Positions 8,121 to 17,182 of a stretch of DNA of 64,000 bases are shown here, piece after piece (within the stretch, counting starts at the first letter, position 1; each line of letters opens with the position of its first letter). Under the pieces are notes generated by a model, which was not told the origin of the DNA, ran no database searches, and saw nothing but the letters and a program-made list of their open reading frames with translations. Source of the stretch: Companilactobacillus keshanensis. Lineage in GTDB: Bacteria > Bacillota > Bacilli > Lactobacillales > Lactobacillaceae. The stretch is taken from the NCBI RefSeq assembly GCF_003946205.1, contig NZ_RHOS01000009.1, positions 1-64,000 on the forward strand. The letters run 5' to 3'. The translations under genes and the position numbers were made by a program.

Positions 8121-9137
8121 TTATTTCTTATTTTTACTCTTAATGATGATTGCCAAAAGTGCTGCAATGATTAGGATCAAGAAGGCTACTACTGCTAGCA
8201 TTGGCCAGTTTTCTTTAGTATTTGTTTCACCAACTGCCGTCTTATTCATTTGCTTTGCTTTAGTTGTAGTAATTGTAAAGTTCTTAGTGAAATTCCATGT
8301 CTTCTCACTAGTTGACAACTTCAGATGCAAAGTATAATTTCCAGATTTCAATGGAGTATTATTTGTACTTACTGGCAAATCAAAATTACTATTAGGAGCC
8401 ATGTCCAATCCGTCTTTTTCAAGCTTATAAACCGTCTCACTGCTACCCTCTTTAGTAACTTTCGCATCTGCTTTTATCTTATTGATGATCATTGGTTGAT
8501 CATTTTGAAGATTAGCAACGATATAGTTTTGATAGTTGATCTGTTTTGTCTTGGCATAATTCAACTTAATATTAGATTTTATTTTTTCAGAATTTTCCTG
8601 CAACTGCAAACCGATCACATAGGCATACTGATTATTGATAGTAACACCTTTTTTATTAGTTGGATTTTGAGCAGAATCTAATAATTTGATCTGAACACCG
8701 CCTAAGGCAATGCCACTAAATTCTTTTTTAGGAACATTTAATTCAAATGATTCAGCCTTATTAGTATCGGCAGGAACTGTAACTGTCTTAGGCTCTGGTA
8801 CCATCTTTTCAATATCTGCTTTAACTGATGGATCAGCATCTGCTCCATGTTTGCTGTAATCAACTACACCGTTCATATTAGTACCGGCACGATTGATCGA
8901 GATCAAATACTTATGTTCCTTACTGTCTGTATTATTAATATGAAAAGTTAATTTCTGACTATCGCCTGGTTTTACTTTTAAATCGTAATAACTAATATTC
9001 GAATCTATCTGGTTATCCGGATGATCTGCCGAAACGGTATAACTTAAATTAGCCGCCTGGGCTGTCGTTAGGTTCGTTGTAAAGAAGCTTGCCATCAGCA
9101 AGATCAAAAAAGAAAACATTATTGATAGTTTCTTCAT
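8121..9137 (-). CDS. DUF916/DUF3324 WxL-interacting protein
   Basis: A 338-residue surface protein of the WxL-interacting family (CscA-like). Layout: signal peptide 1-30 ending AQAA, DUF916 domain about 30-170, DUF3324 domain about 175-295, one C-terminal membrane helix (WPMLAVVAFLILIIAALLAI) and a basic tail KSKNKK that leaves the protein anchored with its domains outside. These proteins bind WxL domains and, in some species, host ligands. ATG 9137 follows GGAGATAG; the frame reads further upstream without a ribosome site. Its position between WxL genes fits a single multiprotein surface complex. Confidence 0.9.
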   Translation of the reverse strand: MKKLSIMFSFLILLMASFFTTNLTTAQAANLSYTVSADHPDNQIDSNISYYDLKVKPGDSQKLTFHINNTDSKEHKYLISINRAGTNMNGVVDYSKHGADADPSVKADIEKMVPEPKTVTVPADTNKAESFELNVPKKEFSGIALGGVQIKLLDSAQNPTNKKGVTINNQYAYVIGLQLQENSEKIKSNIKLNYAKTKQINYQNYIVANLQNDQPMIINKIKADAKVTKEGSSETVYKLEKDGLDMAPNSNFDLPVSTNNTPLKSGNYTLHLKLSTSEKTWNFTKNFTITTTKAKQMNKTAVGETNTKENWPMLAVVAFLILIIAALLAIIIKSKNKK

Positions 9138-9173
9138 ATTTACTATCTCCTGTGAAACCATCAATTCCCACAA

Positions 9174-9206
9174 AAAAAGGCAACTCTAATTAGAATTGCC
9201 TTTTAT
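9174..9206 (-). terminator. Terminator after the 59-residue protein gene
   Basis: AAGGCAA / TTGCCTT stem with an inner TCTAATTAGA palindrome, followed by seven T on the minus strand. Confidence 0.75.
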
Positions 9207-9339
9207 CTCTCAATCTTATCCTTAAATAATTTTTAAAGCTAAATTCTGGTTTCGATAAAAAGCAATGATTATTATCATGTTTTTCAAAACCGATTATATG
9301 AACTTATTAACTTCATTACAATTAATCTGCTTATTTATT

Positions 9340-9519
9340 CTACCAATTATCATGATCCCAAAGTCTGCCATCTAATTCACCTTGAGCTTGTTCAATTCTA
9401 GTCTGTTGTTCAGTAACAACTTTTTTTAGAGCAAATAGTAATGCTCTTTTTTCATAATCTTTTTGGTTGGCAGATAATTCGTCTATTTGTTTTAATAACC
9501 ATTTTGTATTTTCATCCAT
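9340..9519 (-). CDS. Small helical protein in the WxL cluster
   Basis: A 59-residue, charged, probably coiled-coil protein (MDENTKWLLKQIDEL..., rich in Glu, Gln and Lys, ending WDHDNW). ATG 9519 follows GAGGTAATAATT. It has no signal peptide and no membrane helix, so it is cytoplasmic. It sits 46 bp downstream of the first lectin-WxL gene and ahead of a terminator, and so is probably the last gene of the lectin-WxL transcript. No family was recognised. Confidence 0.7.
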   Translation of the reverse strand: MDENTKWLLKQIDELSANQKDYEKRALLFALKKVVTEQQTRIEQAQGELDGRLWDHDNW

Positions 9520-9565
9520 AATTATTACCTCAAATCTAAATCTGCTTTTCAATATAACACATTTT

Positions 9566-11869
9566 TTAACGAAGCGAGTCAGTTAAGCCCCAAGTAATTG
9601 TATATTCATAATTTCCAGCCTTCGCAGTAGAATTTGCTTTCAACAAAATGCCATCGTCTTTGGCCCATGTATTGGCAATCTGAAAAGTAGAACCATCTAT
9701 AATATTATTACTTGGAAATGTATTTTTGTTAGCAATTTCAATAATAGATCCATTCAAAATAGATTTTGACACACCCGTATTGTCAACATACATCAGATCC
9801 CCGTCAAAGGTAGGACTATTATCTGACTGTCTACCTGAGGCACTTAGAGTCCATTGTGAAGTATCGATCGCATTATCAATGATATTTAATTTCCAAATTC
9901 CTTGCCGTGGTACAGTTTGATTTTTACCGTTTGATTTAACCGTTTGAAAATGCATAACTTGATCAGCATCAATTAAAATCGGTGCTTTCGTTGGCTTACT
10001 GATTGTGTATGTACTGTAATTTGAATGGTTCCCATCCTTATCCGTCGCATATGCCATTAATGTATTATTGCCATCATTTAGACTTGTCCTAGGAACCGTT
10101 ATCTTAAATTTACCATCATTACCTGAATCTAAGGTAGTCGTCAGTTCTGTGTTGCCATTAATCGAATAATGAACCGTCATATTAGAATTATTTATACCGA
10201 CACTTGCATCTGCGTAACTTATTTTCCCAGTCGCGTCGATCGATAATGCATTACCAATATCAAGATTTAAATTATCTGGTGCCAACATCAAATCAGTCTT
10301 TTTGATAATAAAATCTTGTAACTGAGTATATTTGATTAAATTATCCCCAGTGAAGGCAACATCAGTTGCCGCAACCGTCGTATCCTTAGTTGGAGTATCT
10401 GAATATGCGGTTGCATTTAAAGTGATTGTTGCACTTTTGGGATCTTTATCTTTCAATAAATTTTTTATCTTCCGTGTTAATGATGTTGAATTCAATTCAT
10501 TGGATTTAATAACATCACTAGTTCCATCACTGTAATTGATAGTCCCACCACTATATACGGTATTAGTAGGGAGATTGATCGTAGCTGTTATATTAGTCCA
10601 ATCCATTGCACCACTATCACGTTTAACATTATAAACAAATCGCAATTTATCATAATTATAAACATTTTTATCAGTAGAACCTAATTCTTTTCCACCTTGT
10701 GAATCGTCATAAATATTTGTCCCTACACTTCCCTCTACAATTGAAGGAATTGATTCAAAGACAATCATATTTCTTGCGTACTGATCACCTGTACTACCAG
10801 TGAACCCCCAAAGGACCTTACCTTCATCCTTAGAAAATTGTTGAGTAGAATTTTTGTAGAAATAGCTAGTATCGATCGGAATATCAGCCATATTAACTGG
10901 TTGAGCATTGTTACCAGCCGCTACTTCTCCTGTGTGAATTTCATCGTCTAAGCTATAAGTCAAATGACCTATCGTACTGCCACTTTCCGGGGGCACCCAA
11001 GATATAACTAAATGATGCCAGAGACCGTTACTCAAAACAAAATTATATTTAGAATTATATGTTGTTACCAAATTATTATGAATCAATTGATACCGATATA
11101 CCATTTGATAGAAAGGTGACAATGGAAAAGTTTGCATATTCTCAGCCTTTCTAAGGTATGAGGCGGCCGATGCTGGATAATTATCAGCAATATGTGAAAA
11201 CATTTTGGATGGATTATTAACGATTGTTTGCACATCTGAATCAAAGGCATTATTAACACCAGTTGGACTACCGTTCGGATAGCCATTACTAAATAAATTT
11301 GAACCTGAACTGACAATATTTCTGTGAGTATCAAATTCTAAGGCCCAACTATTTTGAATTGCGGAATCAGCCAATTTTTGTGGGTCACTATTGTTAAAAT
11401 CCTTATCTATTCCCCAAACTCCCATTGTCTGTCCTTTTGCTGGTAAGTTACCATCCATTGAAATAGCCCCATAACCGGAATTCTGTAAAACAAACGCCAA
11501 TCCATCCGCTGGATCACTTTCATATCCAAAATACATCCACATTGATAATGTCTGTTTAGAATTCAGATCAAAATAATTATTAATATTATCGGCAGCATTA
11601 GACCAGACACCGCCAATGGAACTACCTTCCTTTGGTGTCACTTGGATAATACTAGTATCTCCATTTTTGAAGGTTGTATTGGCTCCATTCCCTCTAAAAG
11701 TACCTTTAACAAAATAATCATCAAAGTTTAATCCTTTCGGTGCATTGTCTACTGGTATATCCGCCGCCTTAACATCTTGATGATTGTTTTGTGCATAAGA
11801 CATAACTAATGCAATCACAAATGCGATCAAGAAAAAGTTAATTCTTTTTATAACTTTATTTATGGTCAT
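9566..11869 (-). CDS. L-type lectin and WxL domain surface protein (copy 1)
   Basis: A 767-residue secreted protein. The signal peptide ends near residue 36 (DVKAAD). A legume-type lectin domain covers about 45-280, with the diagnostic strands DGLAFVLQN (near 120) and SWALEFDTH (near 173). The middle holds bacterial Ig-like repeats, including one with DGNHSNYSTYTISKP. A C-terminal WxL domain has QWTLSA (near 670) and terminal YEYTITWGLTDS. L-type lectins bind glycans and WxL holds the protein on peptidoglycan, so adhesion is the likely role. ATG 11869 follows GTGGGG; the earlier in-frame GTG overlaps that ribosome site. It is clearly paralogous to the gene just upstream and to the one at 27109. 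Confidence 0.88.
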   Translation of the reverse strand: MTINKVIKRINFFLIAFVIALVMSYAQNNHQDVKAADIPVDNAPKGLNFDDYFVKGTFRGNGANTTFKNGDTSIIQVTPKEGSSIGGVWSNAADNINNYFDLNSKQTLSMWMYFGYESDPADGLAFVLQNSGYGAISMDGNLPAKGQTMGVWGIDKDFNNSDPQKLADSAIQNSWALEFDTHRNIVSSGSNLFSNGYPNGSPTGVNNAFDSDVQTIVNNPSKMFSHIADNYPASAASYLRKAENMQTFPLSPFYQMVYRYQLIHNNLVTTYNSKYNFVLSNGLWHHLVISWVPPESGSTIGHLTYSLDDEIHTGEVAAGNNAQPVNMADIPIDTSYFYKNSTQQFSKDEGKVLWGFTGSTGDQYARNMIVFESIPSIVEGSVGTNIYDDSQGGKELGSTDKNVYNYDKLRFVYNVKRDSGAMDWTNITATINLPTNTVYSGGTINYSDGTSDVIKSNELNSTSLTRKIKNLLKDKDPKSATITLNATAYSDTPTKDTTVAATDVAFTGDNLIKYTQLQDFIIKKTDLMLAPDNLNLDIGNALSIDATGKISYADASVGINNSNMTVHYSINGNTELTTTLDSGNDGKFKITVPRTSLNDGNNTLMAYATDKDGNHSNYSTYTISKPTKAPILIDADQVMHFQTVKSNGKNQTVPRQGIWKLNIIDNAIDTSQWTLSASGRQSDNSPTFDGDLMYVDNTGVSKSILNGSIIEIANKNTFPSNNIIDGSTFQIANTWAKDDGILLKANSTAKAGNYEYTITWGLTDSLR

Positions 11870-12029
11870 ATAATACCCCACTTATATAATCAAATTATTT
11901 CTAAATATAGATATTTTATCTTTACAGGATATATATTACACGCTTTCACTAATAATTAAAACTCAAAATATGTAATTTTTCCCCACAAATTTTGATTAAT
12001 ATTTAAGTGCTTAGATATTTAAAAATTTG

Positions 12030-12072
12030 TAAAAAAAAGACTTTTGATACTTAATTATTAAGTATCAAAAGT
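12030..12072 (-). terminator. Terminator of the second lectin-WxL gene
   Basis: ACTTTTGATACTTA / TAAGTATCAAAAGT hairpin with eight T following on the minus strand. It separates the two lectin genes into independent transcripts. Confidence 0.85.
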
Positions 12073-12078
12073 TCTCTT

Positions 12079-14385
12079 TTATATAGAATCCGTTAAATCC
12101 CACGTAACATCGTATTTATAGTTACCAGCTTTTGCATCAGCATTTGATTTTAATAACATACCATCATCATTATCCCAAGTATTTGCTATTTGATAAGTTG
12201 TTCCATCACTAATATAGTTTGATGGAAAAGTTGACTTATCGGCTATTTGAATAATTGACCCATTCAAAATGGATTGTGTAACTCCTGTATTGTCAACATA
12301 AAGCAAATCTCCATCGAAAGTATCACTACTTGAATCTTGAACTGCCGTGGCATCCAATTTCCAATTGGAATTGCCATCATTATCAACAACATTCACTTTC
12401 CAACTACCATTACGTTTCACTGTCTGATTTTTACCATTAGAATGAACCGTCCTAAATGACATTTCACTATCTGCATCAATCAAAATTGGTGCTGGCGTCG
12501 GTTTATTGATCGTATATGTAACGGAGTTAGAACGATTGCCATCGGTATCAGTTACATACGCAACCACTGTATTAGCACCATCGTTCAAATCAGTCTTGGA
12601 AATATTGATAGAAACTTTACCATCTGAACCATTGGATAATGATTGCGTTTTTTCAGTACCATCGTTTATTTTGTAATGTGCTGTAACTTTTGAATTATTC
12701 ATAACAACACTAGTATCAGCATAAGATGCAGTAGCGGTTGCAGCAATACTTGGCTTGGAGCCAATATCCAAATCTATTATATCTGGAGTTAATTTCATTG
12801 TCGTTGCTTTAATTGTAAATCCCTGCATATCAACATTCTTGATCAAATCAGTACCATCAAAATCAGCCGTCGTTGACGCAACGGTTTTGTCAGAAGCGGG
12901 TGTACTTGAATTTGTTACTCCATTGATAGTAATGGTTGCACTGTTTGGATCACCAGATTTCAAGAGATCTTTCAACGTCTTAGTGAAGGCTCCACTTGAA
13001 AGATCAGTGGCTCCAATATTTTCAGTAGTACCATCACTATATGCAATTGTGCCACCATTATAAGTCATATTATCCGGTAAATTAATCGTTGCATTGATCC
13101 CCTTCCAATCCATCTCACCACTATCACGTTTAACATTATATACAAATCGCATATTGTCTCCGTTATAGACCGAATCATCTGAAGTCGTTAATTCCTTACC
13201 AGCCTGTGAATCATCATAAATAGTCGCACTTGCTGAGCCTTCAACCAATGAAGGAATAGATTCGAAAACTACCATGTTACGAGCATACGAAACACCAGTA
13301 GTACCAGTGAATCCCCATAGAACTTTCCCAACATCTTTAGAAAATTGCTGCTTTGAATTTTTATAAAACTCACTAGTATCAATATCTATATTAGATCTAG
13401 AAACTGGTTCTTTAACTTCCGGGATCGATGAAGAATTTTGTGACTTAACTTTATCGTCAAAAATATAGGATAAATGTCCAATTGTACTACCAGCATCCGG
13501 TGGCAAATATGAAACAACCACATGATGCCACATACCATTACTAAGTTTAAGATTATTACTACTTTTATCTGGCGTTTTCACAAGTCCATTGTGTATCATT
13601 GAATACCAATAAGTTTGAACATTGGTATATGTTGAGCCAAATATTCCAGGTTTCTCCACTCTAGCAGTAGAATCAGATTGTTGCACATAGGTCCCAGGAT
13701 CACCAGGATAGTTATATGCTATATGTGAATCCCCATCGCCAACATTAATTAAACTATCAAAACTACTATTACCAACATAACTAGCATCTGTCGCCAAACC
13801 GTCCTTAAATAATCCTGCACCAGTATTTAAATTATTAGCAAACGTATCAAACTCTAATGCCCAACTATTCTGAATTCCCTTTGCGGCAATTTCTGATGGG
13901 GTCGTGCTACTTTGATAATTGTCATCATCGCCCCATACTCCCATTGTCTGGCCAATAGCCTGTCCACCAGATTTGGTTCTGGCTGCTGCATCAGATCCAT
14001 AATTCTGTAAAACAAAAGCCAATCCATCAGCCGGAGCATCCGTATGACCCAAATATATCCACATAGATAATGTCTGTCGCTCTTTTAAATTTAAATAATT
14101 CAAACTATCTGGATTAGACCAAACGTATCCTTGCTGTTTTTTAGTAGTTCCAGTTACTTGCACAATACTTGTGTTACCGTTTTTATATGTGGTTGTATTG
14201 GCTGAATTAGTCGAAACATTCCCTTTCATAAAGTAATCGGAAAAGTTTAATCCAGTCGGAGCATTATCTGTCGGATCATTATATTCATCGACAGCATATA
14301 CATTTTGGCTGTTATTCAAAAAGATCCCAATTAAAATAACAGTTGAGATTACCCAAATATATCTCAATTTAACATTTTTGTTCAT
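12079..14385 (-). CDS. L-type lectin and WxL domain surface protein (copy 2)
   Basis: A 768-residue paralogue of the preceding gene with the same order: signal peptide (ends near VYAVD, residue 33), L-type lectin domain with DGLAFVLQN (near 118) and SWALEFDT (near 175), Ig-like repeats, and a WxL domain with NWKLDA (near 672) and terminal YKYDVTWDLTDS. In the second motif the Trp-x-Leu is kept (WDL). ATG 14385 follows GAGGG; the longer upstream reading frame is AT-rich and lacks a ribosome site. Tandem arrangement and near-equal length point to local duplication followed by divergence, perhaps giving different glycan specificity. Confidence 0.88.
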   Translation of the reverse strand: MNKNVKLRYIWVISTVILIGIFLNNSQNVYAVDEYNDPTDNAPTGLNFSDYFMKGNVSTNSANTTTYKNGNTSIVQVTGTTKKQQGYVWSNPDSLNYLNLKERQTLSMWIYLGHTDAPADGLAFVLQNYGSDAAARTKSGGQAIGQTMGVWGDDDNYQSSTTPSEIAAKGIQNSWALEFDTFANNLNTGAGLFKDGLATDASYVGNSSFDSLINVGDGDSHIAYNYPGDPGTYVQQSDSTARVEKPGIFGSTYTNVQTYWYSMIHNGLVKTPDKSSNNLKLSNGMWHHVVVSYLPPDAGSTIGHLSYIFDDKVKSQNSSSIPEVKEPVSRSNIDIDTSEFYKNSKQQFSKDVGKVLWGFTGTTGVSYARNMVVFESIPSLVEGSASATIYDDSQAGKELTTSDDSVYNGDNMRFVYNVKRDSGEMDWKGINATINLPDNMTYNGGTIAYSDGTTENIGATDLSSGAFTKTLKDLLKSGDPNSATITINGVTNSSTPASDKTVASTTADFDGTDLIKNVDMQGFTIKATTMKLTPDIIDLDIGSKPSIAATATASYADTSVVMNNSKVTAHYKINDGTEKTQSLSNGSDGKVSINISKTDLNDGANTVVAYVTDTDGNRSNSVTYTINKPTPAPILIDADSEMSFRTVHSNGKNQTVKRNGSWKVNVVDNDGNSNWKLDATAVQDSSSDTFDGDLLYVDNTGVTQSILNGSIIQIADKSTFPSNYISDGTTYQIANTWDNDDGMLLKSNADAKAGNYKYDVTWDLTDSI

Positions 14386-14557
14386 AATGAATCCCTCATT
14401 TACCCATCCATTTATGTCACGATATAATAATATATATATCAATAATACATTTAGTAGATGGATAAAATTTATCAACAATAATAATGGATCATTACAAAAA
14501 ATGATAAAAATCAATTAATTATAAATTTGTTTACAAAAAAAGATAATCATTGAGAAG

Positions 14558-15253
14558 TCAGTTTTCATCATTCTCTTTAATTATCTCTAAAGTTTCATTT
14601 AATTGATTTAATTCTTCAATTCTTTCAGTAAAACTGGTTAAAATCATTTCAGTGATTTTTTTATCTTTTATATTTAAATCCAAATCCAATTGTTGTAATT
14701 CGTTTTCAAACCATTTTTGTCTATTCTGAAGTGTATCTGGCATCTCTTGTTTAAGATATCTTTGATAATCAACCAAAAGAGCCATCTGTACAGATTCAGT
14801 CATATACCAAAACTGTGAAATTGGAAAAATTGGTAAAACTATCATTTTAGCCTTATCAGCAATTGCTCGATAAGGTGTCATTAATTCATCTAATGAAAAA
14901 TTTTCGCTCGCACCTTTTTTAAAATCTTTTAAAGGCAGTCCAGTCGTAACAACTAATCCAAATTCTTTACCTTCTAGTGGATAATTTTTATCACCATAGA
15001 TAAAATTTCTAGTTAAAACTAAATCTTCCCATTTCTTTAACCCACTTGGTGACGAATACCAATACAGTGGAAATTGAAAGATAATTCGGTCTGCTTCAGT
15101 TAATAATTTTTGTTCTTTTAAAACATCAATTTTTTCTAATCCTTCAATGTGATGCCATAGGACACCTTTTTTCTTAGATCCTTCATGTAAAAATTGTTGA
15201 GTCTGTGAATTATCTATCTCCGGATGAGAAACTATTATTAAAGTTTTCATCAT
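14558..15253 (-). CDS. NAD(P)H:quinone oxidoreductase, KefF/MdaB-like flavodoxin fold
   Basis: A 231-residue flavoprotein of the Flavodoxin_2 family. It opens with MKTLIIVSHPEI (first strand and phosphate loop), followed by FQFPLYWYSSPSGLKKW, the family's FMN/FAD-contact segment, and VVTTGLPL. Members reduce quinones or azo dyes with NAD(P)H, or serve as potassium-efflux ancillary proteins. It has a C-terminal helical tail of about 50 residues (LDLNIKDKKITEMI...) beyond the usual core. The start is one of two adjacent ATGs behind GGAAGTG. It is a single gene with no neighbouring kef antiporter, so a detoxifying quinone reductase is preferred. Confidence 0.8.
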   Translation of the reverse strand: MMKTLIIVSHPEIDNSQTQQFLHEGSKKKGVLWHHIEGLEKIDVLKEQKLLTEADRIIFQFPLYWYSSPSGLKKWEDLVLTRNFIYGDKNYPLEGKEFGLVVTTGLPLKDFKKGASENFSLDELMTPYRAIADKAKMIVLPIFPISQFWYMTESVQMALLVDYQRYLKQEMPDTLQNRQKWFENELQQLDLDLNIKDKKITEMILTSFTERIEELNQLNETLEIIKENDEN

Positions 15254-15567
15254 ATTCACTTCCAGTTATTCAAATTGTTTATTTACCAATGAGCATAACA
15301 AAAAAATGATCGTATTAGTAATAATAAATACTATCAATTTACCTGTGATCTCTTACGAATATGTGAAAGTTAGTTTTAAGTAGACCGCATATAATTAATT
15401 GTCACTTGTCGAGCAATGAATAATAATCCTCATTTTTTAAATAACAGTGCACATAACTTTAAGCTTAGATCTATTTTGTCTAGCTATTTGTTATTGGTCT
15501 AATGTTGTAACCGTTTAAGTGATATAATCTAGTAAAATATAGACTCATTACTAAAAGGAGGATTATT
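15254..15567. other. Intergenic region with divergent promoters
   Basis: This 314-bp AT-rich stretch between the quinone reductase and ACT-domain genes holds the ACT-gene promoter near 15520. I saw no other gene, hairpin or repeat in it. Confidence 0.5.
15520..15528 (+). promoter_or_regulatory. Extended -10 promoter of the ACT-domain gene
   Basis: TGATATAAT is an extended -10 element 40 bp before the start codon; no strong -35 is seen at 17 bp. Confidence 0.55.
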
Positions 15568-16002
15568 GTGGAAAAGTATTACATTGTAGATCGTTCTATT
15601 TTGCCGGATTCCTTTGATAAAGTCATTCAGGCGCGTAAATTATTGGAGACGGGTAAAGCTTCTAATGTTAGTGACGCTGTTAAGATGGTCAATATTAGTC
15701 GTGGAACTTATTATAAGTATAAGGACCTTGTCTTTTTACCTGACGAGAGCACCAGTGATCGTAAAGCTGTATTCTCAATGATCCTAGATCATGAACCCGG
15801 AATATTATCTAAAGTTTTGTTGATAATTTCAGAATCAAATGCTAGTGTTCTTACTATCAATCAAGATATTCCCATTCACAATATGGCCAGTGTTTCTATT
15901 TCACTAGATATTAGTCATATGACTGGTACCATCAATGATTTAATTGATAAACTCAGGGGTTATGAATTTATCAGTAATGTTCAACTGATTGCTGTGGAAT
16001 GA
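15568..16002 (+). CDS. ACT domain-containing protein (PheB/UPF0735 family)
   Basis: A 144-residue regulatory protein. Residues about 15-58 resemble a helix-turn-helix (KASNVSDAVKMVNISRGTYY), and residues about 70-144 form an ACT domain beginning SMILDHEPGILSKVL, which usually binds an amino acid. Members were named PheB from linkage to phenylalanine synthesis, but the function is unproven. The start is GTG 15568 with AAAGGAGG upstream. The stop codon abuts, tail to tail, the stop of a small membrane-protein gene on the other strand, with no terminator between them. Confidence 0.85.
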   Translation: MEKYYIVDRSILPDSFDKVIQARKLLETGKASNVSDAVKMVNISRGTYYKYKDLVFLPDESTSDRKAVFSMILDHEPGILSKVLLIISESNASVLTINQDIPIHNMASVSISLDISHMTGTINDLIDKLRGYEFISNVQLIAVE

Positions 16003-16155
16003 CTACTTGGGCCAGGCAATGTACATTGCCATAATAACGCCGACAGTTCCAATGAAGTAGCACAATTTGGAGACTGTTCCGCTCTTTATATGACTGCCGG
16101 AAATTAAAAGTATTAAACCGACTGAAAATATTATTGCAATAATTAAGAATTCCAT
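16003..16155 (-). CDS. Unrecognised 50-residue membrane protein
   Basis: A short reading frame with a good ribosome site (GGAG, 8 bp before ATG 16155) encodes 50 residues: an N-terminal hydrophobic helix MEFLIIAIIFSVGLILLIS, a short polar loop GSHIKSGTVSK, and a second hydrophobic helix LCYFIGTVGVIMAMYIAW ending PK. This is a classic two-helix hairpin membrane protein. Its stop codon begins at the base next to the end of the convergent ACT-domain gene. I do not recognise a family; it could be a small regulator of a membrane complex or a toxin-like peptide. Confidence 0.7.
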   Translation of the reverse strand: MEFLIIAIIFSVGLILLISGSHIKSGTVSKLCYFIGTVGVIMAMYIAWPK

Positions 16156-16253
16156 AAAACACTCCTTATTATTTACTTGCATTATCCATTGTTATTACTG
16201 TAACGAATAAATGTGACGAAAAAGTGAATAACTTGTGTAATTTTATGTCAATA

Positions 16254-16281
16254 AAAAAAGAGCCCACAAGGGCTCTTTTTT
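16254..16281 (-). terminator. Terminator of the LysM gene
   Basis: AAAAAGAGCCC / GGGCTCTTTTT hairpin with a 4-nt loop, T runs on both strands, next to the LysM stop codon. Confidence 0.85.
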
Positions 16282-16291
16282 ATTCTTAAAA

Positions 16292-16954
16292 TTAGATAAC
16301 TTCTACAGTAGCTGAAGTTACACCATATGAAGGAATTTGTGCATTTGGCATAGCAACATCCAATTGTTGTGGATTGCTGTAAGCAAATGTTCCTGTATCA
16401 TTAACTGTTCTGTACAATACTGTACCATCAGCTAAAGTGATTTTAAGTTGTGTTCCTTTAGGAAATACTGAAAGGTTAGCAGCAACACCGCTGTATCCCA
16501 TATTTGAACCTAAAACAGCTGGATCATAAAAACTGATCTTAAATGTTCCTTGTGAAGTACCTGTTGTACTTGATTGTGTTGTTTGTGTTTGTGTTTGTGT
16601 TGCAGTTGTTGCTTGTGTTTGGACTGCTGGTTGTGTTGTATCTGTTGTTGCTTGTGTTGCAGTCTGAGTCTGAGTTTGTGCTTGTGTTGTATCTGTTGTT
16701 GCTTGGGCTGTTGGTAATGTGATCGTTTCTCCAGGGAAGATCAAATCAAATCCACCAACTTCTCTACCATTGGCTTGTTCAAGTTCAGCGATTGTTATAC
16801 CATTTGCGGCTGCAATACTTTTATATGTATCACCTGCTTCAACACTTACATGTGTGCTGTCAATAGTAGTAGCAGCTTGGGCTGTTTTAGCAGTTGCTCC
16901 CATTGCTGTTAGTGCCATAGTACTTAATAAAGCGATCGATAATACTTTTTTCAT
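16292..16954 (-). CDS. Secreted LysM and 3D/RlpA-like cell wall protein
   Basis: A 220-residue exported wall protein, aggregation-promoting-factor-like in layout. The signal peptide ends near AQAA (residue 28). A LysM domain covers about 36-82 (VSVEAGDTYKSIAAANGI, AELEQANG, IFPGETITLP), a low-complexity Thr/Gln linker about 85-135, and a C-terminal 3D/double-psi-barrel-type domain about 140-220 (ISFYDPAVLG, TVNDTGTFAYSNPQQLDVAM). The 3D fold occurs in murein-acting or wall-associated proteins. The ATG chosen lies 12 bp after GAGG; an ATG four codons earlier overlaps that site. The DNA of the linker is a TTG-rich direct repeat prone to length change. Confidence 0.85.
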   Translation of the reverse strand: MKKVLSIALLSTMALTAMGATAKTAQAATTIDSTHVSVEAGDTYKSIAAANGITIAELEQANGREVGGFDLIFPGETITLPTAQATTDTTQAQTQTQTATQATTDTTQPAVQTQATTATQTQTQTTQSSTTGTSQGTFKISFYDPAVLGSNMGYSGVAANLSVFPKGTQLKITLADGTVLYRTVNDTGTFAYSNPQQLDVAMPNAQIPSYGVTSATVEVI

Positions 16955-17182
16955 AAATTTAAACATCCTCATTTGTTTATTTAGCTCTTAACGCTACGAG
17001 TGATATACTAACAGGCTTATATTACACAAACAGCATTAATAGATTACAATTTTGCAATTTTCTGTAATCTTAGTAACACAACTGAAACATTTGTTCTGTT
17101 AGAGCTGCTAAATCAAGGATTATATATCATGATAAATTTATGAAAAAAATGATTTTTTACAAAGAAAGCTCTAAAAAAGGAG

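Noticed and set aside
15971-16162. 63-residue minus-strand frame beside the ACT gene
   Set aside because: A different minus-strand frame in the same place encodes a two-helix membrane protein with a good ribosome site, so the 63-residue frame is its shadow.
16560-16705. Direct repeats of TTGTGTTTG-type units resembling a repeat array
   Set aside because: They encode the Thr/Gln linker of the LysM protein in frame; spacing is irregular and there are no spacers, so this is not a CRISPR array.
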